Source of the DNA: Rubrobacter tropicus
Lineage (GTDB): Bacteria; Actinomycetota; Rubrobacteria; Rubrobacterales; Rubrobacteraceae
Assembly: GCF_011492945.1 (NCBI RefSeq)
Contig: NZ_CP045119.1
Span: forward strand, 2,976,001-3,040,000
Reading direction: 5' to 3'
DNA length: 64,000 nt
A program made the translations under genes and the position numbers. Position 1 is the first letter of the stretch. Every line of letters starts with the position of its first letter. The notes beneath the pieces are model-generated. The model ran no database searches, was not told where the DNA came from, and worked only from the letters and a program-made list of their open reading frames with translations. Of this stretch, positions 16,853 to 25,179 are shown in pieces.

Positions 16853-17728
16853 TTGAGGCCCCTTGAAACGAACTATCGAGGATGCCGCTTTCGAAGCAGG
16901 TTGGAGGCCCGTTGGGCGGTGTTCTTCGATGCCCTCGGGATCAACTGGTGGTACGAGCCGGAAGGGTTCGCTCTCCGGTTCGATTACGAGAATTTTGCCG
17001 CCGAGTGGGACATGGCGGAAGACGAGCTTCTGGAGTGGCGCGTTCCCCAAACTTTCGAGCATCTTGATGGTAAGGAGTACTGGTACTTGCCTGACTTCTA
17101 CCTCCCGGAATTGAACTTTTGGGTCGAGATCAAAGGCCCCAACCCGACCAGGGAGGAGATAGAAAGGGCATTCATTCTCAGCAGTATGGCTAGCGATGCG
17201 GGAAGGACGAAGATGCGAGAGGCGGAAACGGAAGCCGAGCGGTCGAGCGCCTTCGAAGACTTTCTGCAACAGGGCGTGTTCATAATCTATGGGGACATCC
17301 CTTGGCCGTTCCCTCGGGAGGGGAACATTTTTGGGTTCGGTGCTAGGCATCATTCGGGCAGCGACTTTTTCGACGAGCCCATTCCGTATTCCTACGGAGC
17401 GGAAGAGTTTGAAAGGAAGGAAAACGAGTTTCGGGGCCTGCTCATGGGACAACGCAAGTTGTGCTGGCAGGAGTGCCCATTGTGCTCGAAGGTTGGCGTG
17501 GGGGTGCTCGGCGAGCCCTACTGCAGGTCTTGCCACGACCGCGTGGCAGGGCACATATGGACTCATCTCACGGAGTACCGGGGCGTGAGCGATGCGGGGA
17601 GAACTGAAGCGACCAAGGGCTTGCTGAACTCCGGGTTCTTCGCGTCGGGGCACAAGTCACCGAAACTACGGGAAGCTTACAGCGCGGCAAGATCGGCTCG
17701 GTTCGAGCACGGGCAATCCCCTGAGTAG
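16853..17728 (+). CDS. PDDEXK-like nuclease domain protein with C-terminal zinc-ribbon-like cysteines
   Basis: 291 residues from TTG 16853. The N-terminal part reads YRGCRFRSRLEARWAVFFDA, then LPDFYLPELNFWVEIKG. The Glu, the Asp of PDF and the ExK pair are arranged as in restriction-endonuclease-like (PDDEXK) folds common on actinobacterial mobile DNA. The C-terminal part has CWQECPLC and CRSCHD, a likely zinc site. It could cut or bind DNA, but activity is not shown. A decayed copy of its middle lies at 11801-11943. TTG start and lower GC than neighbours suggest transfer. The next gene starts about 100 bases on. Confidence 0.7.
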   Translation: MRPLETNYRGCRFRSRLEARWAVFFDALGINWWYEPEGFALRFDYENFAAEWDMAEDELLEWRVPQTFEHLDGKEYWYLPDFYLPELNFWVEIKGPNPTREEIERAFILSSMASDAGRTKMREAETEAERSSAFEDFLQQGVFIIYGDIPWPFPREGNIFGFGARHHSGSDFFDEPIPYSYGAEEFERKENEFRGLLMGQRKLCWQECPLCSKVGVGVLGEPYCRSCHDRVAGHIWTHLTEYRGVSDAGRTEATKGLLNSGFFASGHKSPKLREAYSAARSARFEHGQSPE

Positions 17729-17826
17729 TTAACCTGCGCATTTCCTACACGTTCTGATCATCGCGCCGTGCATCCGAACCTCCCAGAAAGCATACTCTAC
17801 GCAGTTCGGTGAATAGGGGGAGATAG

Positions 17827-18591
17827 GTGCCGCAGTTCTTGGGCAGGGCGCAGGATTGGTTCGTGGCACGCGGCAGGGGACAGAAGGCCGGCATCATCGT
17901 GCTCGCCTTCATCGTTGTACTCGTCGCCAGCCGCGTGTTGGCCAGTATGGCCATGCTGGCGTTCTTCGCTGGCGTGGTCGTCATGATCGTCCAGTTGTTT
18001 CGCCGGAGGCCGGTCAAGAAGTCGGCCGTAGCCGCCGTCGGGTCGCTGGCTATGGTGATCTTGTTCTCCAGCATCGCCGGGGCAATCTACGGCCCTCAGA
18101 ACTGGCAGGGCGGCCGGGCGGAGACGGCCGAGAAGCGGGCGGCGGAGCCATCACCGCCGCAGCCCGAGAAGACGCAGCCGGAGAAGGCGCAGCCCCCACC
18201 ACCGAAGGAACCGGCCGAGAAGCCCGAGGCGAACAGACAGCCGGAACCAGACCCTACAGAGCATCTAGTAACTGCCGTCGAGTACCACCAGTTGGGCGCA
18301 TCGGAAGATGACTCATCGGAAGGTGACTACCTTGATGAGCACATCCTGAAAGGTGGACTCAAAGACTGTATCGACGCCAAGTACAAGGACATGTACGGCG
18401 GAGATGCGTGGGGTGAAGTCATACGAGGGTACAGAACTGAGGCTGACTCTCCCTACGGGATGGATGCACCTGAAGTGCTGATGATAGAAGAGGGCGCAGG
18501 CTGTACCGTCCAAGAAGGTATTGACCAGCTAGGAAACTGGACTGACTGGGAATGGCGACAGGCAAACAAACATTTCAAGGACGGACTCTAG
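17827..18591 (+). CDS. Membrane protein with Pro/Lys/Glu-rich linker, function unknown
   Basis: 254 residues, GTG start with GGGGGAGA upstream. Three hydrophobic helices (~22-38, 40-58, 70-88) are followed by a low-complexity linker rich in Pro, Glu and Lys (PQPEKTQPEKAQPPPPKEP). A soluble C-terminal domain of about 110 residues follows, with two Cys (GLKDCIDAKY and GAGCTVQEGI) that could form a disulfide if the tail is outside. The layout recalls anchored secreted domains. I do not recognise the tail. It is an orphan gene in the proposed island. Confidence 0.65.
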   Translation: MPQFLGRAQDWFVARGRGQKAGIIVLAFIVVLVASRVLASMAMLAFFAGVVVMIVQLFRRRPVKKSAVAAVGSLAMVILFSSIAGAIYGPQNWQGGRAETAEKRAAEPSPPQPEKTQPEKAQPPPPKEPAEKPEANRQPEPDPTEHLVTAVEYHQLGASEDDSSEGDYLDEHILKGGLKDCIDAKYKDMYGGDAWGEVIRGYRTEADSPYGMDAPEVLMIEEGAGCTVQEGIDQLGNWTDWEWRQANKHFKDGL

Positions 18592-18691
18592 GATCCCCCT
18601 TGCTCTTGTCTGACGCCCTATGCCTCCCAGAATTCGGCGCGGATGACCTCATCGCGCATACGGAAGATGGGCCGTATCGTGCGGCCCATTC

Positions 18692-18925
18692 TCACACGCC
18701 GACGCAGGCACGGCAGGTTCCCCGGTACACCTCCTTCACCAGCGCCCGGCGCACGGCAAGCTCGCGCGGGTTCATAAACCCGTCGCACTCGTCGCAGCGG
18801 ACCGTGACGGGGCCGGGGACGATCCAGACCCGCTGGGCGAGGAGTGCATAGCAGGGGTCGCACACCGGGAAGGTCTCCAGCGCTGAGATGATGACCGACG
18901 AGGCTGCCAGTGGCAAGATCGTCAT
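18692..18925 (-). CDS. Small Cys-rich (zinc-ribbon-like) protein, tentative
   Basis: 77 residues from ATG 18925. Three CxxC pairs (VCDPCYALL, VRCDECDGFM, GTCRACVGV) with spacing typical of metal-binding ribbons argue that this is a real gene rather than chance. There is no clear ribosome-binding site, and the start could lie elsewhere. It is divergent from the antitoxin gene. Possible small transcription or translation factor; function unknown. Confidence 0.45.
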   Translation of the reverse strand: MTILPLAASSVIISALETFPVCDPCYALLAQRVWIVPGPVTVRCDECDGFMNPRELAVRRALVKEVYRGTCRACVGV

Positions 18926-19050
18926 TACCGAAGTTTGCATGTTTTGTACAAAAGTGTCAAAATATGCCGAAGACCGGCATCGGGATCGAGAACGACAGCG
19001 AATCAATCCTGATGACAATTATCACTGCGGCGATGAAGGAGACGATGGCG

Positions 19051-19317
19051 ATGGCCGAGCGAATTACGGCAAGCGAGGCGAGGAAGGACTTCAGGGGTAC
19101 CCTCAACCGGGTGGTGCGTAACAACGAGCGTTTGGTCGTCACGCGGCACCACGACGACGAGGTTGCCATGATCCCCATCGAGGATCTGCGCCGTTTCGAG
19201 ATGCTGGAGCGTCAGATGGAGGACGCCATAGACGCCGAGGCCGCCCGGTGGATTCTTGCCGATCCCGACGAGGGTCGCGAGTCCTGGGAGGACGTAAAGA
19301 AGGATCTCGGCCTCTAG
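19051..19317 (+). CDS. Phd/YefM-family antitoxin
   Basis: 88 residues from ATG 19051, chosen because AAGGAG lies nine bases upstream; in-frame ATGs at 19033 and 19045 are alternatives. The N-terminal half, ITASEARKDFRGTLNRVV followed by ERLVVTRHHDDEVAMIPIED, is the Phd/YefM DNA-binding fold. The acidic, helical C-terminus (DPDEGRESWEDVKKDLGL) would wrap the toxin. It ends three bases before the RelE-type toxin gene. By family it represses its own promoter together with the toxin. It sits next to the tRNA-Arg where it could stabilise the island. Confidence 0.88.
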   Translation: MAERITASEARKDFRGTLNRVVRNNERLVVTRHHDDEVAMIPIEDLRRFEMLERQMEDAIDAEAARWILADPDEGRESWEDVKKDLGL

Positions 19318-19320
19318 GGC

Positions 19321-19596
19321 TTGGCTTACCGGGTAGAGCTCTCCACTTCAGCGGGAAGGGAGCTACGGAAGCTCAGGAAGCGCATCCAGCCCAAGTTGAT
19401 GAAGGGCATCGGCGAGCGTATCAGCGCCCTGGCCGAGAACCCAAGACCGTTTGGAGTGGAGAAGGTCGAAGGATACGACGACCTCTGGCGCGTCCGTTCC
19501 GGGGATTACAGAATCGTCTACACCGTCGAAGACGACGTGCTGCTCGTAGTCGTCGTGAAGATCGGGCACCGCAGGGAGGTGTATCGGGGGCTCTGA
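19321..19596 (+). CDS. RelE/ParE-superfamily toxin
   Basis: 91 residues from TTG 19321. The RelE fold is recognised from ELRKLRKRIQPKLMKGIGER, the Leu-Trp-Arg-Val-Arg strand (DLWRVRSGDYRIVY) and the C-terminal HRREVYRGL. Basic residues and Tyr expected for ribosome-dependent mRNA cleavage (Arg in RVRSGDYR, Arg and Tyr in HRREVY) are present, so it looks active. It follows the Phd/YefM antitoxin by three bases and would be co-transcribed with it. Start at TTG without its own strong ribosome-binding site points to translational coupling. Confidence 0.9.
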   Translation: MAYRVELSTSAGRELRKLRKRIQPKLMKGIGERISALAENPRPFGVEKVEGYDDLWRVRSGDYRIVYTVEDDVLLVVVVKIGHRREVYRGL

Positions 19597-19606
19597 GTAG
19601 AAGCGG

Positions 19607-19679
19607 CGGGCCCGGCAGGATTCGAACCTGCGACACACGGCCCCGGAAACCGTTGCTCTATCCCCTGAGCTACGGGCCC
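19607..19679 (-). tRNA. tRNA-Arg (anticodon CCG)
   Basis: 73 bases. The acceptor arms GGGCCCG and CGGGCCC pair fully, the T stem is GCAGG/CCTGC around TTCGAAT, the D stem is GCTC/GAGC, and the anticodon stem is ACGGT/GCCGT with loop TTCCGGG, giving anticodon CCG (reads CGG). The CCA end is not encoded. Partial copies at 8871 and 11991 suggest it served as an integration site. Confidence 0.95.
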
Positions 19680-19789
19680 GCGTAATGAGAACCGCCAACG
19701 GATACTACCCCACAGGACCTGCCGCTTCAATCGGGGTTTCGGGACGTTTGCAATCGTGCGTGCGATGTATAAACTACGCCGCACCCTAT

Positions 19790-20509
19790 ATGTACGCGGT
19801 GATCTCTGACATCCACGGGAACTACGAGGCGCTGGAGGCCGTCCTCCGGGATATGCCCGGCGACATCGAGACGGTCTACTGCCTGGGGGACGTCATAGGT
19901 TACGGGGCGAGCCCCAACGAGTGCTGCGACGCGGTCAGGAAGCTCGGGATGCCGACGATCACGGGCAACCACGACCTCGCCGTGACGGACCTCTCGACCG
20001 ACCTGAACTGGTTCAACCCCGTGGCCGCGGCCGCCGTGTTGTGGACGCGCGAGCGACTCAGCGAGGAGAACGCCGAGTTTTTGCGCTCCCGCCCGCGCAT
20101 GATGCAGACGCGCGGGGCACTCTTCGTACACGGCTCGGTCAGGGACCCTGACGAGTACATCATCAACAGCATCTCGGCCGAGGAGAACCTGGAGGTGCTC
20201 GCCCGGGAGTACCCGAACGTGCCCGTCTGCTTCTACGGCCACACGCACGTGAAGGCCGTGGCGCCCTCGCCGAACGGGGCGATGAACGGGGGGCACACGC
20301 TCGACCTCCGCTCTGGCGGGCCCTATCTGGTCAACCCGGGCTCGGTGGGGCAGCCGCGGGACGGGGATACGTTCGCCTCGTACGTGCTCGCCGACGAGGG
20401 CAGGATCGTCTACCGCTTCGTCGAGTACGATATAGCGCAGGCGCAGACCAGGATCCGGGCCGCAGGCCTCCCTGATATGCTCGCCGACCGCCTCGCCGTC
20501 GGCCGCTAG
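19790..20509 (+). CDS. Calcineurin-like metallophosphoesterase (YfcE/MJ0936 type)
   Basis: 239 residues from ATG 19790. The longer frame would run through the region next to the tRNA, so this start is preferred. Full metal-binding set: SDIHGN, CLGDVIGYG, TGNHD, LFVHGS and YGHTHV, in the order of the single-domain phosphodiesterases. It is cytosolic and probably cleaves a phosphodiester or phosphomonoester; the substrate is unknown. A TATAAA lies at 19768-19773, giving a very short leader. The DUF2203 gene follows 13 bases later. Confidence 0.9.
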   Translation: MYAVISDIHGNYEALEAVLRDMPGDIETVYCLGDVIGYGASPNECCDAVRKLGMPTITGNHDLAVTDLSTDLNWFNPVAAAAVLWTRERLSEENAEFLRSRPRMMQTRGALFVHGSVRDPDEYIINSISAEENLEVLAREYPNVPVCFYGHTHVKAVAPSPNGAMNGGHTLDLRSGGPYLVNPGSVGQPRDGDTFASYVLADEGRIVYRFVEYDIAQAQTRIRAAGLPDMLADRLAVGR

Positions 20510-20522
20510 GGAGCCCGGGGGC

Positions 20523-20909
20523 GTGCAACCCGCCTTCCCGAAACTCTTCACCGTAGAAGAGGCCAACGACCTCATCCCGAAGCTCATGGAACTGCTTGAA
20601 GACGTCTCCGTCCACCGGGACGCCATGCGCGAGAAGGCGCCGCACATGGAACCCATCCTGCGCGCGGCCGGCTCGAACGGGGGCGGCAAGGTCGGCGCCG
20701 AGTACGGCGTGGAGGCGTACCGGCTCTACCTGGCGATAGAGGCCATCAGGGAGGAAGGCGTCTTGCTGAAGGATCTCGATACCGGGCTGCTGGACTTTCC
20801 GCACGAGCGGGAAGGGCGGGTGGTCTTCCTCTGCTGGCACCCGCCCGAAGAGAGCGTCGGGTTCTGGCACGAGATCGAGGCCGGCTACCCGGGCCGCCAG
20901 CCACTCTAG
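20523..20909 (+). CDS. DUF2203 family protein
   Basis: 128 residues from GTG 20523. Recognised from [20 protein letters not shown] at the N-terminus, [20 protein letters not shown] in the middle and the C-terminal [20 protein letters not shown] followed by AGYPGRQPL, typical of the DUF2203 family. No biochemical function is established that I know of. It is cytosolic, with a helical first half. It is packed between the phosphoesterase and dtd genes (gap of five bases to dtd), so it is probably in one operon with them. Confidence 0.85.
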   Translation: MQPAFPKLFTVEEANDLIPKLMELLEDVSVHRDAMREKAPHMEPILRAAGSNGGGKVGAEYGVEAYRLYLAIEAIREEGVLLKDLDTGLLDFPHEREGRVVFLCWHPPEESVGFWHEIEAGYPGRQPL

Positions 20910-20914
20910 AGCCC

Positions 20915-21355
20915 GTGAAGATCGTGCTGCAGAGGGTCAAACGCGCCTCCGTCACGGTCGGGGGCGAAGAGGTCTCGAGTATAGGCCCGGGCCTGCTCCT
21001 CCTCGTCGGCGTCGCCAACGGGGACGCCGAGGACGAGGCGAACTGGCTCGCGAAGAAGGTCTCGGGCCTGCGCGTAATGGCCGACGACGAAGGCAAGATG
21101 AACCGCGGCGTGATCGAAGCCGAAGGCGAAGTCCTCGCCGTCTCCCAGTTCACCCTCCTCGGCGACGCGAGAAAAGGCCGCCGCCCGAGCTTCGTCGAAG
21201 CCGCGCCGCCGGAAGCCGCACAGCCCCTCTTCGACCATTTCTGCGAGAAGCTGCGCGAGTCAGGCGTCAAGTCCGTGAAGACCGGACGCTTCGCGGCGAT
21301 GATGGACGTGGCGCTCGTGAACGACGGGCCGGTGACCGTTCTGCTGGAAAGGTAG
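20915..21355 (+). CDS. dtd: D-aminoacyl-tRNA deacylase
   Basis: 146 residues from GTG 20915, normal length for Dtd. It removes D-amino acids (and glycine from tRNA-Ala) from mischarged tRNAs. Family signatures are [18 protein letters not shown], the [17 protein letters not shown] strand with the conserved SQFTL, and the C-terminal [13 protein letters not shown], where most relatives have NxGPVT. The active site is formed across the dimer by these two motifs. It is last in an apparent three-gene operon and is followed by the repeat-rich gap. Confidence 0.95.
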   Translation: MKIVLQRVKRASVTVGGEEVSSIGPGLLLLVGVANGDAEDEANWLAKKVSGLRVMADDEGKMNRGVIEAEGEVLAVSQFTLLGDARKGRRPSFVEAAPPEAAQPLFDHFCEKLRESGVKSVKTGRFAAMMDVALVNDGPVTVLLER

Positions 21356-21710
21356 GTATCAGGCCTCGGGCATCAGGTTTCAGCCTGGTTGGACGAACGT
21401 GGGGGTTGGAGATTGGGAACCACGCGTCTGCTGAACTCGGGGGTCATCTGCGCGAGGCAACGACCGGTGGTCGGGTCTGGCCGCCCTGGAGGACGGCACC
21501 GTTGGCCGGCGGTAGACCTCGAATGTTTCGTGTCTCAGAAGCCCGACTCCCTCCTAAAGCGGTCTGCAAGGAGGTTGGGCCTCTTTGCAAGGCTGTCAGC
21601 TTTCAGCTCTCAGCAAGAACAAAAAGCTGATAGCCGAGAGCGGAGGCGAAGCCGGAGCGGGCTGACAGCTGATCGCGCGGATCGTGGAGGCGATGCCTCC
21701 ACGATCCGCT
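21356..21710. repeat. TCAGC/TCAGG repeat cluster with terminal hairpin between convergent genes
   Basis: Repeat words occur at 21357-21384 (TATCAGG, CATCAGGTTTCAGC) and 21598-21672 (GTCAGCTTTCAGCTCTCAGC, then AAAAAGCTGATAGCC and CTGACAGCTGAT). A perfect 15-base stem GCGGATCGTGGAGGC with loop GAT (21677-21709) sits directly after the stop of the minus-strand gene. It could terminate both convergent genes although no T-run follows. The middle, 21390-21595, shows nothing recognisable. Confidence 0.65.
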
Positions 21711-22676
21711 TTAGCGAGGGTCTTGTGCCTGCTTCGGCAGCTCCCTGACCGGCATGATCGCGAGGTCGTGCACCCGCCAGTCGAGGTCCAGGACTTCCTC
21801 GAGGGCTTCCTCTATCTTCTCCGTGAGGTTGGAGGGGTCCGAGGGGACGACGAAGGCCTCGCCGAAGTAGACCTGGCCCTCTTCGCGCATGCGCACCTCG
21901 GCGCCTGCGACCCAGGGGAGCTCGTTCAGTTTCGCGGCGACCTTGTCGCGCAGGGGGTCGGTGTCGTCGTGGGCCACGGTGGTCGGCGTCTGGTCCATAA
22001 GGTCGTTGACGGCGTGGCGGAGGTTCGAGAGGCCGTCCTTGGTGATGTCCAGGGAGATAAGGGCGGCCGCGGCCGCATCGGCCCACCAGATGCCGAACCC
22101 GATCCCAACGACGCCCACCATCGCCGCCGCCGCGGTTAGCCAGTCGGCCTTGTTCATATCCGCGTCGGCGTAGAGGACCTTGTTGTGAAGGTCCTGGGCC
22201 AGCGGCATCTTGGCGCGCCCGAGAAAGACCGCCGGCAGGCCGCTCCAGAGCAGGGCGGGCAGCATCAGCCAACCGAGCCAGAAGGTCTGGCCGAAGAGGG
22301 TCACGGCGCCTATGGTCGGGTGCTCGGCGGCGATGAGCTTTACCACGGACTCGACGAGAAGGTAGCCCCCCATGGCGAACAGCGCGAGGGCGGCGCAGAG
22401 GTGGCCGATGGAGACCAAGCGGTGAAAACCGTAGGGGAAACGCCCGGTCGGGGCCCGCGAGTTGTAGCGCGCGGAGACGAGGAAGGCTATCGGGGGGATG
22501 AGGCTGAGCAAATCCTCGAACCAGGCGGTCTTCATGGCCTGGGAGGAGCCGAGCACGAGCGCGAGAAGCCCAACCGCCGAGACGAGGTACGCGATGGTGA
22601 GCCACTCGAGCCTGCGGGCCCTGCGAAGCGTCTCCCGACGCTCCGGCGGTAGCTCGCGGTCCCTCGCCGCCCTCAC
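21711..22676 (-). CDS. Cation diffusion facilitator family transporter
   Basis: 321 residues from GTG 22676, chosen because it overlaps the upstream stop (GTGA) and has GGGAG seven bases upstream. Six hydrophobic helices lie in the first 200 residues, then a soluble ferredoxin-like tail (VAGAEVRMREEGQVYFGEAF). The CDF metal sites appear as WFEDLLSLIPPIAFLVSARY in helix 2 (Asp) and NKVLYADADMNKADWLTAA in helix 5 (Asp, and Asp in place of the usual His-Asp). It is expected to export Zn, Mn, Co or Fe by proton exchange. Coupling to a solute-binding lipoprotein gene is unusual. Confidence 0.82.
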   Translation of the reverse strand: MRAARDRELPPERRETLRRARRLEWLTIAYLVSAVGLLALVLGSSQAMKTAWFEDLLSLIPPIAFLVSARYNSRAPTGRFPYGFHRLVSIGHLCAALALFAMGGYLLVESVVKLIAAEHPTIGAVTLFGQTFWLGWLMLPALLWSGLPAVFLGRAKMPLAQDLHNKVLYADADMNKADWLTAAAAMVGVVGIGFGIWWADAAAAALISLDITKDGLSNLRHAVNDLMDQTPTTVAHDDTDPLRDKVAAKLNELPWVAGAEVRMREEGQVYFGEAFVVPSDPSNLTEKIEEALEEVLDLDWRVHDLAIMPVRELPKQAQDPR

Positions 22677-23389
22677 CCGGACGCTCCCTGCCGTAACAGC
22701 CTCTCCGCGTCCCCGCGGTGAGCCTGGAGAAAGCGCTCCAGCCTGAGCAGCCAGCCGTTCTCGCCCAGCGGGACCGCCACCACGTGCCTCTCCTCCGGCA
22801 GATCCAGGCCGGTCGGCTCGAAACCCCAAGCCTCAAGCTGCCACCCGTAGGCCGCGACGGGCAGGCCCGCCTCGGAAGGATCGTCTACCCGCACGGGGAC
22901 AGCCCCCTGCTCCTTGAGGTGCGCGGCGTTCGCGTCCACCTCCCCGACGGCAACCTCGAGGCCGGCGAGGTCTTCCGGTTCCTCTTCCCCCGGAGGTACC
23001 CCGACGACGGGCCGCGTGACGAGGTACGGGCGTGTGATCCCGGCCTCCTTCTGCTCCCGGATGCCCGGAGACTCGTCGGTGAAGCCGCCGACCACGACGT
23101 CCACCTCACCCTGCCTCGCCGCCTGCAAGAGCTCGGGCGTGGTGCCCCGCACGTGGACGGTCTCGGCCCGCAGTTCCCCGGCGAAGTCCTCGATCAACTC
23201 CACCTCCACCCCGGAAGGCTCACCGTTTGCCCTGGTCCACGGCTCGTTGGCGACGACGCCCACGCGCATCTGCCCGCCCCGCACCCGCTCCAGCGTGCCC
23301 ATCGGGTCCCTCGGGAAACCGCAGCCGCCGGACGAGATGGCGACGAGCGCCGCTAGACAGATCCAACCTGCAAGCACGAACCCGCGCAT
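22673..23389 (-). CDS. Family 3 solute-binding lipoprotein
   Basis: 238 residues from ATG 23389. Lipoprotein signal with lipobox ending in ISSGGC (Cys ~23). The mature part follows the amino-acid/polar solute-binding fold: LERVRGGQMRVGVVANEPWT, GVEVELIEDFAGELRAETVH, LLQAARQGEVDVVVGGFTDE, ITRPYLVTRPVVGVPPGEE, and a C-terminal lobe starting AGLEVAVGEVDANAA. No permease or ATPase is next to it, so it may serve as a sensor or share a distant transporter. It is translationally coupled (GTGA) to the CDF transporter gene. Confidence 0.82.
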   Translation of the reverse strand: MRGFVLAGWICLAALVAISSGGCGFPRDPMGTLERVRGGQMRVGVVANEPWTRANGEPSGVEVELIEDFAGELRAETVHVRGTTPELLQAARQGEVDVVVGGFTDESPGIREQKEAGITRPYLVTRPVVGVPPGEEEPEDLAGLEVAVGEVDANAAHLKEQGAVPVRVDDPSEAGLPVAAYGWQLEAWGFEPTGLDLPEERHVVAVPLGENGWLLRLERFLQAHRGDAERLLRQGASG

Positions 23390-23448
23390 GACTGCATTGC
23401 ACTCTCCAATACGGCCCACAGAACGACCGGGACGCGCCCGGCCCCGGG

Positions 23449-25092
23449 CTACGGAACGGCCTGTCCCAGCCGATCCCTGGACCTTCTCCAGTCGCTGTAC
23501 CCCCCCCCGTGGCGGGAGACTTCGCCGTCCCGGACCTCCAGGGTCGTGTCCGAGATGCGGTCGAGAAAGTAGCGGTCGTGGGAGACGAAGACCACGGTGC
23601 CTGGGAAGCGTTCGAGCTCGGATTCGAGGACTTCCAGGGAGGCTATGTCGAGGTGGTTGGTCGGCTTGTCGAGGATCAGGAAGTTCGGCTCGCGGAGCAT
23701 CAGGAGGAGGAACTCGAGGCGGGTTCGCTCGCCGCCGCTGAGGGAGTCGACGGGGGAGCGGGCCTGCTCGTAGCGGAAGAGGAAACGGCCGAGGAGGCTC
23801 ACCGCGTCGCCCTCGTAGATGGGTTTGGTGTCGCGCACCAGGCTCAAGGGGGTGGCGCCCGGGGCCGGGGCGTGGTCCTGGGCGAGGTAGCCCGGGGTTA
23901 TGGAGGGGCCGATCCAACGCGCCCCCTCGGTCGGCGCCAGTCGTCCTGCCAGGACCTTCGCCAGCACGCTTTTTCCGGCGCCGTTCGGGCCGACGACGCC
24001 GACGCGCTCGCCGCGCGAGACGGTCAAATCGGTCCCGATCAGGACGGGTTCGTCCCCGAAGGCCACCGCCACGTCCCGAAGCTCGACGACCTTCTGGCCG
24101 CCGCGGACGCCCTCGCGGAAGCTGAGGCCGATCCTGCGCCGCTCCAGCACCGGCTTCTCGACCTTGTCCATGCTCTCGATCTGCCTCTGCTTGACCCGCG
24201 CCTGCCTCGCGTGACGCTCGTCTTCGGTGTTGTGCGCCCACTGCTTGAAACGCTGGATGGCCGCCTCCAGGCGGGCTATCTCTTTCTGCTGGGTGACGTA
24301 GAGCTGCTGCTGGCGCTTCTGCTCCAGCTCCCGGGCCAGGGCGTAGGCCGAGTAGTTGCCGGGCCAGAGCCTCGTCTTCCCGTTCTCCAGCTCGGCTATC
24401 CCGTTCGCCGTCTCGTCGAGCAGGTAACGGTCGTGGGAGACGACGACGACCGCGCCGGGGAACGACCGGACGATAGCCTCGAGCCGCTCCCTGCGTCCCG
24501 CGTCGAGGTGGGCCTCGGGCTCGTCGAGGAGCAGCACGTCCGGCCGCTTCGCGAGGCAGGCGGCAAGCACGGCGAGCTTGCGCTGCCCCCCGCTCAACTC
24601 GCGCATCGGCCTGTCCGCGTCTTCCCTGACGAAGCCGAGGTCCGCCAGATAGCCGCGGGCCTCGCCGTCGAACCCGTTGCCGCCGAGCTCCGTGAAGCGC
24701 TCCAGCAGGCGGCCGTGGCGCTCAAGTACCCGCTCCATCTTGCGCATGTCGGCGGTTACCTCCGGCGCCCCGAGGCGTTCCTCGCAGGCTTTCAGTTCCT
24801 CCCTCACCCGCGCGAGCTCCGGCCGGGCGGCCCGGATGACTTCGAGCGGCGTCCGGTCCTCCGCCGCGACGCGCTGGGGGAGGAAGGCGGCGCGCAAGCC
24901 CCTGCGGCGGACGACCTCTCCCCCGTCGGGCTCCTCCAGGCCCGCGAGGAGGCGCAGCAGCGTGGATTTGCCGGCGCCGTTGCCGCCGACGAGCCCGATC
25001 CTGGCCCCCTCCGGGACGGAAATCTCGAGGCCGCGCAACACGGCCCGCCCGCCGTAGAACTTGTCCACGGACCGAACCCCGACCAGGGTCAA
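23449..25092 (-). CDS. ABC-F family ATPase, second Walker B with Lys in place of Glu
   Basis: 547 residues, two nucleotide-binding domains without membrane helices, joined by the basic linker typical of ABC-F translation factors ([20 protein letters not shown]). NBD1: GGNGAGKST (~36), [29 protein letters not shown]2: [37 protein letters not shown]. In NBD2 the catalytic Glu after the Walker B Asp is Lys (codon AAG), which should weaken hydrolysis there. ABC-F proteins act at the ribosomal E site, some giving antibiotic resistance; which subtype this is cannot be decided. It lies 59 bases upstream of the lipoprotein gene on the same strand. Confidence 0.9.
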   Translation of the reverse strand: MTLVGVRSVDKFYGGRAVLRGLEISVPEGARIGLVGGNGAGKSTLLRLLAGLEEPDGGEVVRRRGLRAAFLPQRVAAEDRTPLEVIRAARPELARVREELKACEERLGAPEVTADMRKMERVLERHGRLLERFTELGGNGFDGEARGYLADLGFVREDADRPMRELSGGQRKLAVLAACLAKRPDVLLLDEPEAHLDAGRRERLEAIVRSFPGAVVVVSHDRYLLDETANGIAELENGKTRLWPGNYSAYALARELEQKRQQQLYVTQQKEIARLEAAIQRFKQWAHNTEDERHARQARVKQRQIESMDKVEKPVLERRRIGLSFREGVRGGQKVVELRDVAVAFGDEPVLIGTDLTVSRGERVGVVGPNGAGKSVLAKVLAGRLAPTEGARWIGPSITPGYLAQDHAPAPGATPLSLVRDTKPIYEGDAVSLLGRFLFRYEQARSPVDSLSGGERTRLEFLLLMLREPNFLILDKPTNHLDIASLEVLESELERFPGTVVFVSHDRYFLDRISDTTLEVRDGEVSRHGGGYSDWRRSRDRLGQAVP

Positions 25093-25179
25093 GAATGCCT
25101 CCCCTCAGGTGTCCGCGGCACGTCCATCCGGCGAATGATGCCGCCCCGCCGCCCCCCACGCATCACCCTTTTGGACGAC

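Larger units (their letters stand above)
8871..19679. mobile_element. Proposed eroded tRNA-Arg genomic island, two tandem segments
   Basis: The intact tRNA-Arg on the minus strand has its 3' end at 19607. Partial 3' copies in the same orientation lie at 11991 and 8871, downstream of that 3' end. This is the geometry left by repeated integration into a tRNA 3' end. Contents fit an accessory region: broken genes, orphan genes, a second decayed copy of a nuclease-like gene, and a toxin-antitoxin pair next to the tRNA. No integrase, excisionase or transposase could be found, so it would be immobile now. This is inference from repeat layout. Confidence 0.5.
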
